Part shown: one piece after another, positions 51,297-59,988 of the stretch
Layout of the letters: every line of letters begins with the position of its first letter
How positions within the stretch are numbered: position 1 is the stretch's first letter
Origin: Trichomonas vaginalis G3
Lineage: Eukaryota; Parabasalia; Trichomonadida; Trichomonadidae
Direction: 5' to 3'
Length of the DNA: 64,000 nt
NCBI RefSeq assembly: GCF_026262505.1
Contig: NC_067203.1
Coordinates: 12,288,392-12,352,391, forward strand
Notes under the pieces: generated by a model
Seen by the model: only the letters and a program-made list of their open reading frames with translations
Told to the model about the DNA's origin: nothing
Database searches by the model: none
Position numbers and translations under genes: made by a program

Positions 51297-51600
51297 TCTC
51301 AGGAGCCCTGAGGCTCCCAATCATTACGAAAGGGAGCCTCAGGGCTCCTGAGACGAAGAATGGCTTCGCCGAATCTTTGATCAGCAGAGGCCAAATGAAA
51401 AGGCCTCTGCTGATGGATTCTCAGGAGCCCTGAGGCTCCCTTTCGTAATGATTGGGAGCCTTGGGGCTCCTGAGACGAAGAATGGCTTCGCCGAATCTTT
51501 GATCAGCAGAGGCCAAATGAAAAGGCCTCTGCTGATGGATTCTCAGGAGCCCTGAGGCTCCCTTTCGTAATGATTGGGAGCCTTGGGGCTCCTGCAGCAG
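51297..51600. repeat. 122-bp tandem repeat of hairpins, about 2.5 units
   Basis: Units start at 51297, 51419 and 51541 (period 122 exactly). Each full unit has a hairpin with 20-bp arms TCAGGAGCCCTGAGGCTCCC (first unit 51299-51318 with 51332-51351, perfect), then a small CGAAG/CTTCG hairpin, then a 13-bp hairpin ATCAGCAGAGGCC/GGCCTCTGCTGAT (51380-51414, repeated at 51502-51536). The 13-base loop in the first unit (51319-51331, AATCATTACGAAA) is the exact reverse complement of the loop in units two and three (51441-51453, 51563-51575). Frames here are by-products of the repeat. It is GC-richer than its surroundings and ends 150 bp before the Rab gene. Confidence 0.9.
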
Positions 51601-51750
51601 AGTATCGCTCCGCTCCATTAATTTTTTTTAAAAAAAGTGCCGTGTGGCAAATTTGTCCTGTTCCCGACAATAGTTTTATATCTGTCGAAATTCCACAAAA
51701 AAATGTCAAAAACATCCATAAATTGTCAAAATCTCAAATAAGATTTGTAA

Positions 51751-52329
51751 ATGCGATCTCTAAAAGCAGTGCTAGTAGGAGATACCAAAGTTGGTAAAAG
51801 TTGCATTCTCAGTCGTTTTGTCCAAGATTCATTCGATCAAAATACTCCAGCTACTGTTGGAGCTGCATTCCATACAAAAATTGTTCATACAGACTACGGG
51901 CCAATCATACTTCAACTCTGGGATACTGCTGGACAAGAAAAGTATCGTAGTTTAGCGCCTATGTATTATCGATCAGCTGCAGCAGCTATTTTAGTTTATG
52001 ATGTGACAAACAAACAGTCATTCGAAAATTTACAGTTATGGAATCAAGAAATTATCGAAAAAGCGCCATCAGGCTTAGCAATATTCATTGTTGGAAACAA
52101 ATTTGATTGTATTGAGGAGAGAGTTGTTTCTCCAGCAGCTGGCCAGTCAAGTGCACATGATTTAGGAGCATCATACTTCTTCGAGGTATCAGCTAAGACT
52201 GGCGAAGGTATCAATAGTTTGTTTTTAAAGGTGGCAGAGTCAGATATTCAAAGTGATTCTCCAGTAGAGAACGAGAGATCAAATCAATTGAAAGATACAT
52301 CAGAAAATAAAGGCGGCTGCAGCTGCTAA
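51751..52329 (+). CDS. Rab-family small GTPase, 192 aa
   Basis: All GTPase motifs are present: Gly-Asp-Thr-Lys-Val-Gly-Lys-Ser at 10-17 (P-loop), Thr at 35 in the switch I region, Trp-Asp-Thr-Ala-Gly-Gln-Glu at 57-63, Asn-Lys-Phe-Asp at 116-119 and Ser-Ala-Lys at 147-149. The C-terminal Gly-Gly-Cys-Ser-Cys gives the double-cysteine (Cys-x-Cys) signal for two geranylgeranyl groups, typical of Rabs that regulate vesicle traffic. The switch region resembles the Rab5/Rab21/Rab22 group, but the subfamily is uncertain because trichomonads have dozens of Rabs. TCAAATAAG just upstream of the ATG is a possible initiator. Confidence 0.93.
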   Translation: MRSLKAVLVGDTKVGKSCILSRFVQDSFDQNTPATVGAAFHTKIVHTDYGPIILQLWDTAGQEKYRSLAPMYYRSAAAAILVYDVTNKQSFENLQLWNQEIIEKAPSGLAIFIVGNKFDCIEERVVSPAAGQSSAHDLGASYFFEVSAKTGEGINSLFLKVAESDIQSDSPVENERSNQLKDTSENKGGCSC

Positions 52330-52572
52330 TCTTCGGTTTATTCACAAAATTCGTTAACAGAACCCCTCTATCATTACTAATTACTAATTTGTAAGATTTC
52401 TTTCTGTATTTTTTCTTCCTATTTTTTTCAATTTCAATTATTTTCTTTCCTTTAGAGAATATGATTAAACTATGTACATCTTTCTTTTTTACAGTGATTG
52501 TTTTAATTTCATTTCCAAAAACGAACTTATTTTGGAAATTTTTCTAAATTTGTTAACCATGAGTACAGTATA
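52330..52572. other. Spacer between the Rab gene and the Maverick
   Basis: About 240 AT-rich bases, T-rich on the plus strand. Nothing is recognised; the element edge is taken to be near 52573. Confidence 0.5.
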
Positions 52573-52618
52573 CATTGTGCGTCGCCTGTAGCCTACAGCT
52601 ACAGTCACCGACACAATG
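52573..52618. repeat. Imperfect palindrome near the Maverick left edge
   Basis: CATTGTG (52573-52579) and CACAATG (52612-52618) are inverted, with inner CTGTAG/CTACAG (around 52586 and 52599) continuing the symmetry. It could belong to the terminal inverted repeat or to an origin-like structure. The other end of the element is not available for comparison. Confidence 0.5.
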
Positions 52619-52620
52619 AA

Positions 52621-52630
52621 AAAAGTGACA
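52621..52630 (+). promoter_or_regulatory. AAAAGTGACA motif
   Basis: The decamer occurs in the element's left-end region, followed by a similar AAAACTGACA at 52632-52641. See the motif finding for other positions. Confidence 0.4.
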
Positions 52631-52784
52631 GAAAACTGACACCATACGGGCGCGCATATGTACGCATATATGTGTAAAAATAAACGTTCATATGTAAACT
52701 AACCTTTATTCACTAGCAGGAGCTTTGTTGTTCGCTTCCATTAAAATGTAAACTTTACGTGTCAAAAAAATTCTGTCACGTAAA

Positions 52785-53819
52785 CTATTTATGTTGAGAT
52801 TGAGTACCAGACTCTAATATAAGTTCAACCATTATATTAGAGTCTTTAGGAATTTCATATGGTTCTTTTACATAATATTCCTTTTTTTGACCATCAGTTG
52901 ATTCTTCAACTCTTTTGAATGAAAAGCGCTTATAAAACTCAAACACGAGTGCATCTTTATAACCAGTGATATCGTAAAATTTTGGTGGCACAAGCTGTTC
53001 ATTCACATTACATATAAATTGTTTGTTATCATGAGCAATATTACTCAACGTTACTAAAGGCTCAAGGAGAGGATTTATTTTTATCTGATAACCGACAAAT
53101 TTATATGTTGGTTTGCCCTTTCGCTCAAGGATAAACCTGATATTCGCTATAGTTATGAAAAGCTCATCAAAGTACTTATATGTTTTTTTATCTTTATCAT
53201 TTTCGTCAGTGAAATCTGCTATGGTAAAACTATAATATACATGCATTCGCGAGATATATTTTTTTTCCCATAAGTCTAAAAATTTTGCTTTCGATGGAAT
53301 TACTTTTTGCGTGAATGTTCTACCATGGTCATCTTCCCAAACAAGCTCTGGTTTTCTTGATGTTGTGTCTGTTTCAGTGGTTTCTAATAACGCAGTGATG
53401 AAATCCAACACATCTCCTAGGGACATGTCATATTTATAATTCAAGGCATTTTTTTCTATACTACTGTATGAAGGTAATGTTATGATTGGTGATGTACCTT
53501 TTCTTAATACATTCAATTTATTTTCATTTGAATCATAGTAACAATCAACAAATTCTCTACTTGCCTCAGTCATTTTTTCCATAAGACCTTCATTCAACTC
53601 CTGTGTAGTCATGTTGGGTTTTATGTAATATCTCATGTCAAACCTTTTTTTCACTGATTTTGATGAATCTGTCATTTCTAATGGAATAGCAAGAAACTCA
53701 AAGTCTGGATGCTCAAGACTTATCTTTCTTATCTCAAGAGCTTTTGACGCAGGATATTCAATGAAGTCTCTCGGTAATTTATATGAGACTGTATTACCAC
53801 TTATCGTGCCATCATTCAT
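52785..53819 (-). CDS. Maverick protein of unknown function, 344 aa
   Basis: A complete frame reading toward the left edge of the element, ATG at 53819. It is mixed alpha/beta with no membrane span or signal peptide. Residues about 180-225 and 255-300 have the alternating hydrophobic pattern of beta strands. Its place beside the packaging ATPase, divergent with a 53-bp gap, and its size are compatible with a minor capsid (penton-type) protein. That is a guess from order and length; I see no diagnostic motif. Confidence 0.7.
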   Translation of the reverse strand: MNDGTISGNTVSYKLPRDFIEYPASKALEIRKISLEHPDFEFLAIPLEMTDSSKSVKKRFDMRYYIKPNMTTQELNEGLMEKMTEASREFVDCYYDSNENKLNVLRKGTSPIITLPSYSSIEKNALNYKYDMSLGDVLDFITALLETTETDTTSRKPELVWEDDHGRTFTQKVIPSKAKFLDLWEKKYISRMHVYYSFTIADFTDENDKDKKTYKYFDELFITIANIRFILERKGKPTYKFVGYQIKINPLLEPLVTLSNIAHDNKQFICNVNEQLVPPKFYDITGYKDALVFEFYKRFSFKRVEESTDGQKKEYYVKEPYEIPKDSNIMVELILESGTQSQHK

Positions 53820-53872
53820 AACATGTTCATAGTATAATCCATCATATTAGACATTTTATATGTAACTAAAAG

Positions 53873-54772
53873 ATGGAGAAAGTTATTAATCAAGTAGATA
53901 AGATTCTTCATGATGGAGCACGTAAGAATAGTAAAGAACTAAACAATGCACTCATTATGCCATTTTCTGATGATTATCCATTTTGTACTAATGGTGTTTA
54001 TTTCTACTGCGGTAAGATGGGTTCAGGTAAGACATATGGTGTTATTCGTCATATAATGATAACAGACCGCTTCACTAATACTCCATATTATGACTCAATA
54101 GTTATCTCAGCAACATCAGGAACAATGGATAAAACAGCGAAGACATTTATGAGTCAAGTTAAAGCACCAGTACTGAAAAAGGATGATAAAGAACTTATGC
54201 CTTATTTAATGAAGAACGTTAAGATGAAAGCAAAGTATTACGCTATTGTTGAGTTCGTTCAAAGTAAGTTCGAAAAAATTTCAGAGGAGATGGAACACAT
54301 CTTAACAAAGCATCAACTAAGGAAACCTGATGGAAAGTTTGAGTATAAGAAGATTGCAATATATGTTGTAAAGAAGTTGAACAAATATCCTTTCACAAAG
54401 TATCCCAGTAATTCTCTATTAGTGTTAGACGATTATGGTGGTCATGACTTATTGAATGACCCACGTTCACCATTAGCGAACTTCATCACTAAGGTCAGAC
54501 ATTATAACTATACTGTTGTCATCATGTGTCAAACATGGAGACATATATGTTTAAACATTAAGAGACTATGCACTGACTTCGTTATCTTTCAAGGTTATTC
54601 TATGAGAGACTTTCAGTCAATGATTGAACAGTCAGGAGCAACAGAAGATTGGGAAGAGTTATGGAACAAATACAAAGAGCTACCAACACCTCGTTCATAT
54701 ATGGAAGTTCATATAGTTGCAGGAAAGACGGACTTTAAAGAAGTTAAGCAACAAAAGATGACATTATTTTAA
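53873..54772 (+). CDS. Maverick packaging ATPase (FtsK/HerA, A32-like), 299 aa
   Basis: Walker A Gly-Lys-Met-Gly-Ser-Gly-Lys-Thr at residues 47-54 and Walker B Leu-Leu-Val-Leu-Asp-Asp at 182-187 are both present. A third conserved stretch (Val-Ile-Met-Cys-Gln-Thr, about 221-226) fits the sensor/Gln motif of the family. Such ATPases pump DNA into virus capsids and are a core Polinton gene. The length is typical (about 250-300). The start is the first ATG, 53 bp from the divergent 344-aa gene; the 135-aa gene follows after 10 bp. Confidence 0.85.
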   Translation: MEKVINQVDKILHDGARKNSKELNNALIMPFSDDYPFCTNGVYFYCGKMGSGKTYGVIRHIMITDRFTNTPYYDSIVISATSGTMDKTAKTFMSQVKAPVLKKDDKELMPYLMKNVKMKAKYYAIVEFVQSKFEKISEEMEHILTKHQLRKPDGKFEYKKIAIYVVKKLNKYPFTKYPSNSLLVLDDYGGHDLLNDPRSPLANFITKVRHYNYTVVIMCQTWRHICLNIKRLCTDFVIFQGYSMRDFQSMIEQSGATEDWEELWNKYKELPTPRSYMEVHIVAGKTDFKEVKQQKMTLF

Positions 54773-54782
54773 GAAGAAATAA

Positions 54783-55190
54783 ATGGGTTTTGGCGATTAT
54801 GTTAAAGCTGGATGGGGTATGGTGAAAAAAAATCCTGGTCTTGTAATAGGTGCTGGATTTAACATTGCTAACAAACTTTTCCCTCAAGTTGGTCAAGTCG
54901 GTGGTGTTATCGGTAGTCTTGGTGAAAGAATTGCAAAAACTACATTAGGTGAAGATAATGCATTAACGAAGAATCTTAAAGCATTCAATAAAGCTCTTGG
55001 TGGTGACTTCAGTAGAGACAAGCCTGTTGAAACACCTATAGTTCAACCTCAACAAACTATTGACAACAATAAGTATAACGCATACATTGGAGGAGCTATT
55101 TGGAACAATCATAAGCCATTAGTTCAGTCAGTACGTGTACTATCAGACATGCCATGGATTAATGCTATTAGTGGCACTATACGCAGATAA
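54783..55190 (+). CDS. Maverick small Gly-rich/amphipathic protein, 135 aa
   Basis: Starts Met-Gly-Phe-Gly-Asp and has a Gly/Ile/Val-rich amphipathic half (residues 15-65), then Lys-rich and Gln-rich segments and a C-terminal end with Ser-Gly-Thr-Ile-Arg-Arg. Small proteins with an amphipathic N-terminal helix in Polintons and adenoviruses (pVI-like) act inside the capsid and in membrane disruption. Possible equivalence is inferred from size and character. It sits 10 bp after the ATPase gene. Copy B has a broken relative at 7585-7818. Confidence 0.7.
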   Translation: MGFGDYVKAGWGMVKKNPGLVIGAGFNIANKLFPQVGQVGGVIGSLGERIAKTTLGEDNALTKNLKAFNKALGGDFSRDKPVETPIVQPQQTIDNNKYNAYIGGAIWNNHKPLVQSVRVLSDMPWINAISGTIRR

Positions 55191-55210
55191 TATATTTTTA
55201 TGAGGTTTAA

Positions 55211-56527
55211 ATGAGTGAACAAGAGAGGAAACTCATTGATGAACGAGTTAAGAAATGGGAGAATGAACGTCCGATAATTCGTACCATAATTAGCGATCAA
55301 AAGTTCAAGCAGCATACATTTGATTTTTTGCGCGATATATATAATGATCTTGCTTTTGATTACAATGCTAGGCAATACTTTGAGAAAGAATATGTTCAAA
55401 AAGGTCGTATTAATTTCCCAATGAGAAGAGAAGGCTTTTTGATTACATCAACATATACAGCACGTGGTAGAGACCCTTTTACAGACGCGGTTCGTAACTT
55501 TAAAGCACGTTCTTCTATTAATGATGATCCAGATTTCTACATACCTTATTTTCGTCCACCTTCGCATCCTTTACGAACCAGTGATCCTGGATATGACGCT
55601 AAACGAAGATATATAGAGACGAAATTAGCTAAATACAAGGAACCTAAGGATCCAAGGACTGGAGAAGTAAAGGAATCACATGTCAAGATAAATAAGCTTT
55701 ACAAAGTAGTTGAAGAATTGGAGAAACGATCTAATGAGATTAACGCTGAGAAGAAAAAGGAAGTACCAAATATGAACAAACTAGATAAGATGATTAAGGA
55801 ATATAGAGGATTGGCGAATACATCGAGCGTTCTAATAAAGGAAGTAGAAAACACGACAAAGCTGCAGAAAATGATTCATGATGAATTACTGTTAGGTGAA
55901 TTTTCTATAAAACAAAGACAGAGTAACTTAATGGGTGAGGCTTATTATTTGGAGAATTGGTATAATGAGAGGTTAAAACAAATGTCGACTCCAACACCAA
56001 CTCCTACACCTACTCCTACAGTAGCTCCAACACCAACTCCCACTCCTGAACCAACAGTAGCTCCAACGCCAACTCCTACAGTAGCTCCAACGCCAACTCT
56101 GACACCAACTGCTCACGCAGGTCCTCCACCAATGTCGAGTAGTCATGGTATAACATTAAATAAACCAACACCTACACCAAAAATAACTCCTGTATCACAT
56201 CCTAGTACAACTAACCCAGTATCTGATTCAAATCAAGCGGAAAGATCACAGGTTCTTAAAAGAGCTAATACACCAACTGCTTCCCCTATTAGAACACCAG
56301 AGCCAACTCCAAGAATCACAAAGGCGCCAACACCTTCACCGACTGTTGAACCAACTCCAGAACCAACAGTACCTCTCCAACTCCATCACCGACACCTACA
56401 AAAGCACCTACTCCATCTCCAACTCCGACTAAAGCTCCGACACCGTCTCCAACACCAACTAAAGCTCCAACACCGTCTCCAACTCCAGCTGAACCAACTG
56501 ATGCAGAATCTATTCAAAATTGGTTAG
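55211..56527 (+). CDS. Maverick protein with helical N-terminus and Pro/Thr repeats
   Basis: Residues 1-255 are charged and helical (Lys/Glu-rich, with heptad-like segments about 150-200), without a recognised domain. From about 258 a Pro-Thr-Pro-Thr low-complexity region begins and continues through the rest of the frame. It is followed closely by the coiled-coil/proline-rich frame at 56608, which belongs to the same structural style. This stretch of the element appears to carry about one break. A fibre or capsid-surface role is inferred from the architecture. Confidence 0.65.
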   Translation: MSEQERKLIDERVKKWENERPIIRTIISDQKFKQHTFDFLRDIYNDLAFDYNARQYFEKEYVQKGRINFPMRREGFLITSTYTARGRDPFTDAVRNFKARSSINDDPDFYIPYFRPPSHPLRTSDPGYDAKRRYIETKLAKYKEPKDPRTGEVKESHVKINKLYKVVEELEKRSNEINAEKKKEVPNMNKLDKMIKEYRGLANTSSVLIKEVENTTKLQKMIHDELLLGEFSIKQRQSNLMGEAYYLENWYNERLKQMSTPTPTPTPTPTVAPTPTPTPEPTVAPTPTPTVAPTPTLTPTAHAGPPPMSSSHGITLNKPTPTPKITPVSHPSTTNPVSDSNQAERSQVLKRANTPTASPIRTPEPTPRITKAPTPSPTVEPTPEPTVPLQLHHRHLQKHLLHLQLRLKLRHRLQHQLKLQHRLQLQLNQLMQNLFKIG

Positions 56528-56607
56528 ACGAAGAAAAGCGAAAAGAAAAGGCTGCAATTGATGCTGCACTAGATAAAAACACACCACCACAGACACTTGG
56601 TGGTTAC

Positions 56608-58713
56608 ATGTTAAAGAAAGACAACATTCAAAGACAAGAACGTGCATTGAGTGTTGCCAGAGAACAAGCACAAGAAGAGAAGAAAATAGTTGAAGGAGAA
56701 GCTTCAAATAGAGGTGGTCCAGGAACTTACAAAGGATCAAACTATCCAGCAGAGAAAGCCTCGAGTGATAATGTTGTCTCAAGAGCTACTGATTTAGTTA
56801 CCCATGGTATTCTAACTGGTGCAACAGCTGTTGGTAGTGCTATTGGAACCAGTGTTGACACTGTTGTTGATACTGTAAGAACTGTTACAAATCCTACACC
56901 TGAAGATAGGAAGGAAGAATTTCTTACTCTTAATACAAAGGCAAAACCAGGGATATGGATTGGTCGTGGAATTTTAAATGCTGGTAGTGCTATTGGCAAT
57001 GGTGCTTCAGCGGTAGGGGGATGGCTCGGAAGAACAGCAACATCAACCGCAAATGGAATACTAACAGGTGCCAAATCACTTGGTAATTGGGCTGATGATA
57101 AGTATACAAAATATTATGAAGAAAAAGCTCGTAAGGCTAAGGAAGAAGCTGAACGAAAGGCGAAAGAAGAAGCTGAACGTAAAGAACTAGAGGAGCTTAA
57201 GAAGAAAGAAAAAGCTCGTAAGGCTAAGGAAGAAGCTGAACGAAAGGCGAAAGAAGAAGCTGAACGTAAAGAACTAGAGGAGCTTAAGAAGAAAGAAAAA
57301 GCTCGTAAGGCTAAGGAAGAAGCTGAACGAAAGGCGAAAGAAGAAGCTGAACGTAAAGAACTAGAGGAACTTAAGAAGAAAGAAAAAGCTCGTAAGGCTA
57401 AGGAAGAAGCAGATAGAAAGGCGAAAGAAGAAGCAGATAGAAAGGCTAAGGAAGAAGCTGATAGAAAGGCGAAAGCAGCAACACCATCGCCAACTCCATC
57501 TCCTTCACCATCTCCATCTCCTTCACCATCACCAACTCCATCGCCATCTCCATCTCCTTCACCATCAATAGCGGCTCCTGTGAGACAATTTGGTGCATGG
57601 GGTGCTGATTTAGTCAAAGATGCTGCACAAGGAATTGGAAAGGAACTGAAGAACACAACATTAGGTACAATAGAGCGTTTTGGTAATCTTACGGATTACA
57701 CAATTAGATCAGCTGCTAATCTTTTATATAACCAGACTACTGATAACGGTACTGATGAATTGGCTGTAAACGGACTAGCATCAATTAAGAAATCAGCAGA
57801 AGATAAATACGATGAATGGAAAAAGAATATTAAGGGTGAATATAATAAGTATGCATATCCTGAAGAACATATGAAGTTAGAGCTTACCAGACTAAGATCA
57901 AAATATGGTAATGAAACAACAAATACTACAACGCAAACGACGAAAGCTGACAGAAAGATTGATGACACTCCTACTCCAACTCCTGCAATGGCGAACATCA
58001 CAACAATTGCTCCAAGAGTTCCAACAGGAGAAGGTATATCAGGAAATGTTTCAACTACTCATAACATTACTGAAGCAGCTAATGTTTCAGCAGTTGAGCA
58101 ACCTGTTGTTAATGTAACTCAGGAAAACGCTACTGAAACATCAACACCAAGACAGGATGTAAATAATGAACGTCCAGAAGTTAAGGAGGTTGCAAAAGCA
58201 TACCTGGAGAAAAATACTACACAAGTTCTTGAAGCAGAAAAGCATCTCAATTCAGACAAAACACCATCTCCAACTCCTGAAGCATCAGTTCCTCCAGCAA
58301 TTGGTGGAAATATACCTTCAGTATCACCATGGCAGAAATTTTATGGATTGTTTAAAGGAGCGAATAAGGTAATGGATGCTGCTGAGAATCTCCAAAAGTT
58401 CAAGAATGAAGTCGCAACTGGTGCAAAGGAAATAGAAGAGAATGATAAACAAGCTGCTGAATTAGCTAAACAACAAGCTGAAGCAACTAAACAAGCAGCA
58501 GCTCCTAAACAATCTATATCTAAGTCTCAAAGACAAGGTCCTGACCCAAGTGCTAAAGTCAAACAGAATCCAACACCACCTGCAGCAGAGAAGTCCAAGA
58601 AGGACAAGGACAAGAAGAAGGATAAATCAAAAAGACAAGGACAAGAAAGAAAGATAAGGATAAGAAAAACGTCAAAAGATAAAAAACATAAAAATTTATC
58701 CAGTAAGAAATGA
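56608..58713 (+). CDS. Maverick coiled-coil / proline-rich protein
   Basis: A frame of 701 codons from the ATG at 56608. Residues about 60-170 form a Gly/Ala/Thr-rich region with hydrophobic helices. About 174-290 are charged 29-residue repeats and shorter Lys-Glu-Glu-Ala-Asp repeats (coiled coil). About 292-315 are Pro-Ser repeats. About 320-460 form a helical domain with Asn-X-Thr sites, followed by further Pro patches, a helical segment (about 575-640) and a Lys-rich tail. Copy A carries the same protein. The long repetitive shape suggests a virion fibre or scaffold. Overlap with the next start is 4 bases (58710-58713). Confidence 0.7.
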   Translation: MLKKDNIQRQERALSVAREQAQEEKKIVEGEASNRGGPGTYKGSNYPAEKASSDNVVSRATDLVTHGILTGATAVGSAIGTSVDTVVDTVRTVTNPTPEDRKEEFLTLNTKAKPGIWIGRGILNAGSAIGNGASAVGGWLGRTATSTANGILTGAKSLGNWADDKYTKYYEEKARKAKEEAERKAKEEAERKELEELKKKEKARKAKEEAERKAKEEAERKELEELKKKEKARKAKEEAERKAKEEAERKELEELKKKEKARKAKEEADRKAKEEADRKAKEEADRKAKAATPSPTPSPSPSPSPSPSPTPSPSPSPSPSIAAPVRQFGAWGADLVKDAAQGIGKELKNTTLGTIERFGNLTDYTIRSAANLLYNQTTDNGTDELAVNGLASIKKSAEDKYDEWKKNIKGEYNKYAYPEEHMKLELTRLRSKYGNETTNTTTQTTKADRKIDDTPTPTPAMANITTIAPRVPTGEGISGNVSTTHNITEAANVSAVEQPVVNVTQENATETSTPRQDVNNERPEVKEVAKAYLEKNTTQVLEAEKHLNSDKTPSPTPEASVPPAIGGNIPSVSPWQKFYGLFKGANKVMDAAENLQKFKNEVATGAKEIEENDKQAAELAKQQAEATKQAAAPKQSISKSQRQGPDPSAKVKQNPTPPAAEKSKKDKDKKKDKSKRQGQERKIRIRKTSKDKKHKNLSSKK
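57127..57420. repeat. 87-bp tandem repeat in the coiled-coil gene
   Basis: Three full 87-bp units start at 57127, 57214 and 57301, and a partial fourth starts at 57388. They encode a 29-residue charged helix unit. The period is a multiple of three, so copy number can change without frame effect. In copy A the assembly gap lies inside this array. Confidence 0.9.
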
Positions 58714-58946
58714 GTCAAGTCATTAAAGCATCAACTAAACAAAAGTGGTTAACTGAATATATAAAAGATGGTAAGGTTCCTGATGGATATTATGTACATA
58801 CAATGAAAGACGGACGTGTACAGTTCCGTAAAGTCAAGCAACCTCTCAATGATGAACAGATCAGAAGGAAGATCTCATTGTATGAAACAAAAATAAAGGA
58901 CTTACAAGCTAAACTCGAAACCCACGATACTTCTCAAGAAAACTAG
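58710..58946 (+). CDS. Maverick small basic protein, 78 aa (copy C)
   Basis: Identical in translation to the copy-A frame at 872-1108. It overlaps the end of the coiled-coil gene by 4 bases (ATG/TGA overlap) and the convergent integrase tail by 45 bases. A compact N-terminal region is followed by a helix (about 48-75). Unknown family; presumably a virion or regulatory protein of the element. Confidence 0.7.
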   Translation: MSQVIKASTKQKWLTEYIKDGKVPDGYYVHTMKDGRVQFRKVKQPLNDEQIRRKISLYETKIKDLQAKLETHDTSQEN

Positions 58947-59975
58947 GCATATCTTTAACATGACCTTCATTAATATTTTTCCCCAATACTGTACTTCCAT
59001 TTGTGACAACCTGTTTGGATTACCTTCACGCATACCTCTACCTGTCACTTTTCCTGTATTTTCGTTCTCAAACGTAACATCATACTTTACATCATTACCG
59101 ACAAGTTCATGACCATCAATACTTTTAACAGCACCGTGTCTTCCTTGATCTAAAGTTTCTCCTTGCTTTAATCCATGCTCTATTTTTGTCCATATCTGAT
59201 AACGTGGATATCTTGCAACACTTCCATCTTTTGCTCTTAACAAGTATGCACTTGTATCAACTGAATCAACTGTATAATAAGAAGGATCAAGATGTCTTCT
59301 TTGTTGGTTACCTTTACCCCATGTTCTTGGTTCAACTATGACTTGAACTTTTTGACCAGGTCTTAAGTTATAAAGGTTATTTTTTCTGACATACTCTTCT
59401 TTCAATCTTTGCTTCTTTATATATTCCTCATTATCCTTTTCTGTGAAATCATCAGGCTTTTGTTGTGTGCTTGAATGATATTCAGTGTTGTAGTCATTAA
59501 TAATTTGTCTCATTGTATCTGCAGTGAAAGGTGGTGTTTTATCACCTTCTTTGAGGTTTAACTTCATATGTAACATAGTTCTAATAGTTCTACAGAACCT
59601 ATTAATAATACCTAGTATGTTATGATTGTATTTCTGTGTCGTCATGTGCTCAATGTTATGACTGACCAACAGATCTCGAACATTTTGTGTCGTATAAGCT
59701 GGGTCTTCATCACTAGTAAGTATTGTAGGCTTCATTTCACCTGTAGCTTGTGAAATGAACTTCTGCATTGCACTTAGAACATTGTTTGAGTTCTTTTCAC
59801 TCATTGGGAACGCATAACCTTTTCTACTGTTTACATTGATGAACAAAAGAAAATATGGTGGTGTTCCACCAGGATTCTCAAATGTATCGAATTGATAAGC
59901 TCCCATATCAGTTGAATATATTGGTAGCATCAAATCCTCTTGTATTAAAGTTTTTTCTTGTTTACCAACAGTCAT
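58902..59975 (-). CDS. Maverick integrase (rve-type), 357 aa
   Basis: The integrase that joins Maverick ends to target DNA. The catalytic core spans about residues 20-190: Asp in Met-Gly-Ala-Tyr-Gln-Phe-Asp, then Thr-Ser-Asp-Glu-Asp-Pro-Ala-Tyr near 86-93, then the Ile-Leu-Gly-Ile-Ile segment near 120. About 195-310 form a basic, beta-rich C-terminal part of chromodomain/SH3-like type with Tyr-Asp-Val-Thr-Phe. It starts at the ATG at 59975. Copy A holds the same gene from residue 58 on. It is convergent with the 78-aa gene, and a 117-aa gene lies 13 bp upstream on the same strand. Confidence 0.85.
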   Translation of the reverse strand: MTVGKQEKTLIQEDLMLPIYSTDMGAYQFDTFENPGGTPPYFLLFINVNSRKGYAFPMSEKNSNNVLSAMQKFISQATGEMKPTILTSDEDPAYTTQNVRDLLVSHNIEHMTTQKYNHNILGIINRFCRTIRTMLHMKLNLKEGDKTPPFTADTMRQIINDYNTEYHSSTQQKPDDFTEKDNEEYIKKQRLKEEYVRKNNLYNLRPGQKVQVIVEPRTWGKGNQQRRHLDPSYYTVDSVDTSAYLLRAKDGSVARYPRYQIWTKIEHGLKQGETLDQGRHGAVKSIDGHELVGNDVKYDVTFENENTGKVTGRGMREGNPNRLSQMEVQYWGKILMKVMLKICLVFLRSIVGFEFSL

Positions 59976-59988
59976 TTTTTTATTAACG

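Noticed and set aside
51297-51600. CRISPR-like array
   Set aside because: Only 2.5 units of 122 bp with no unique spacers, in a eukaryotic genome.
51421-51797. Short frames across the hairpin tandem repeat
   Set aside because: They arise from the repeat period and palindromes, have no family, and overlap each other.
10532-52560. Spliceosomal introns in the host genes
   Set aside because: I looked for the trichomonad 3' intron signature (ACTAAC directly followed by ACACAG) and did not see it; the recognised host genes read through without interruption.
57114-57656. A 180-codon minus-strand frame opposite the coiled-coil gene
   Set aside because: It is the mirror of the 87-bp and Pro-Ser repeats on the other strand; low complexity keeps it free of stops.
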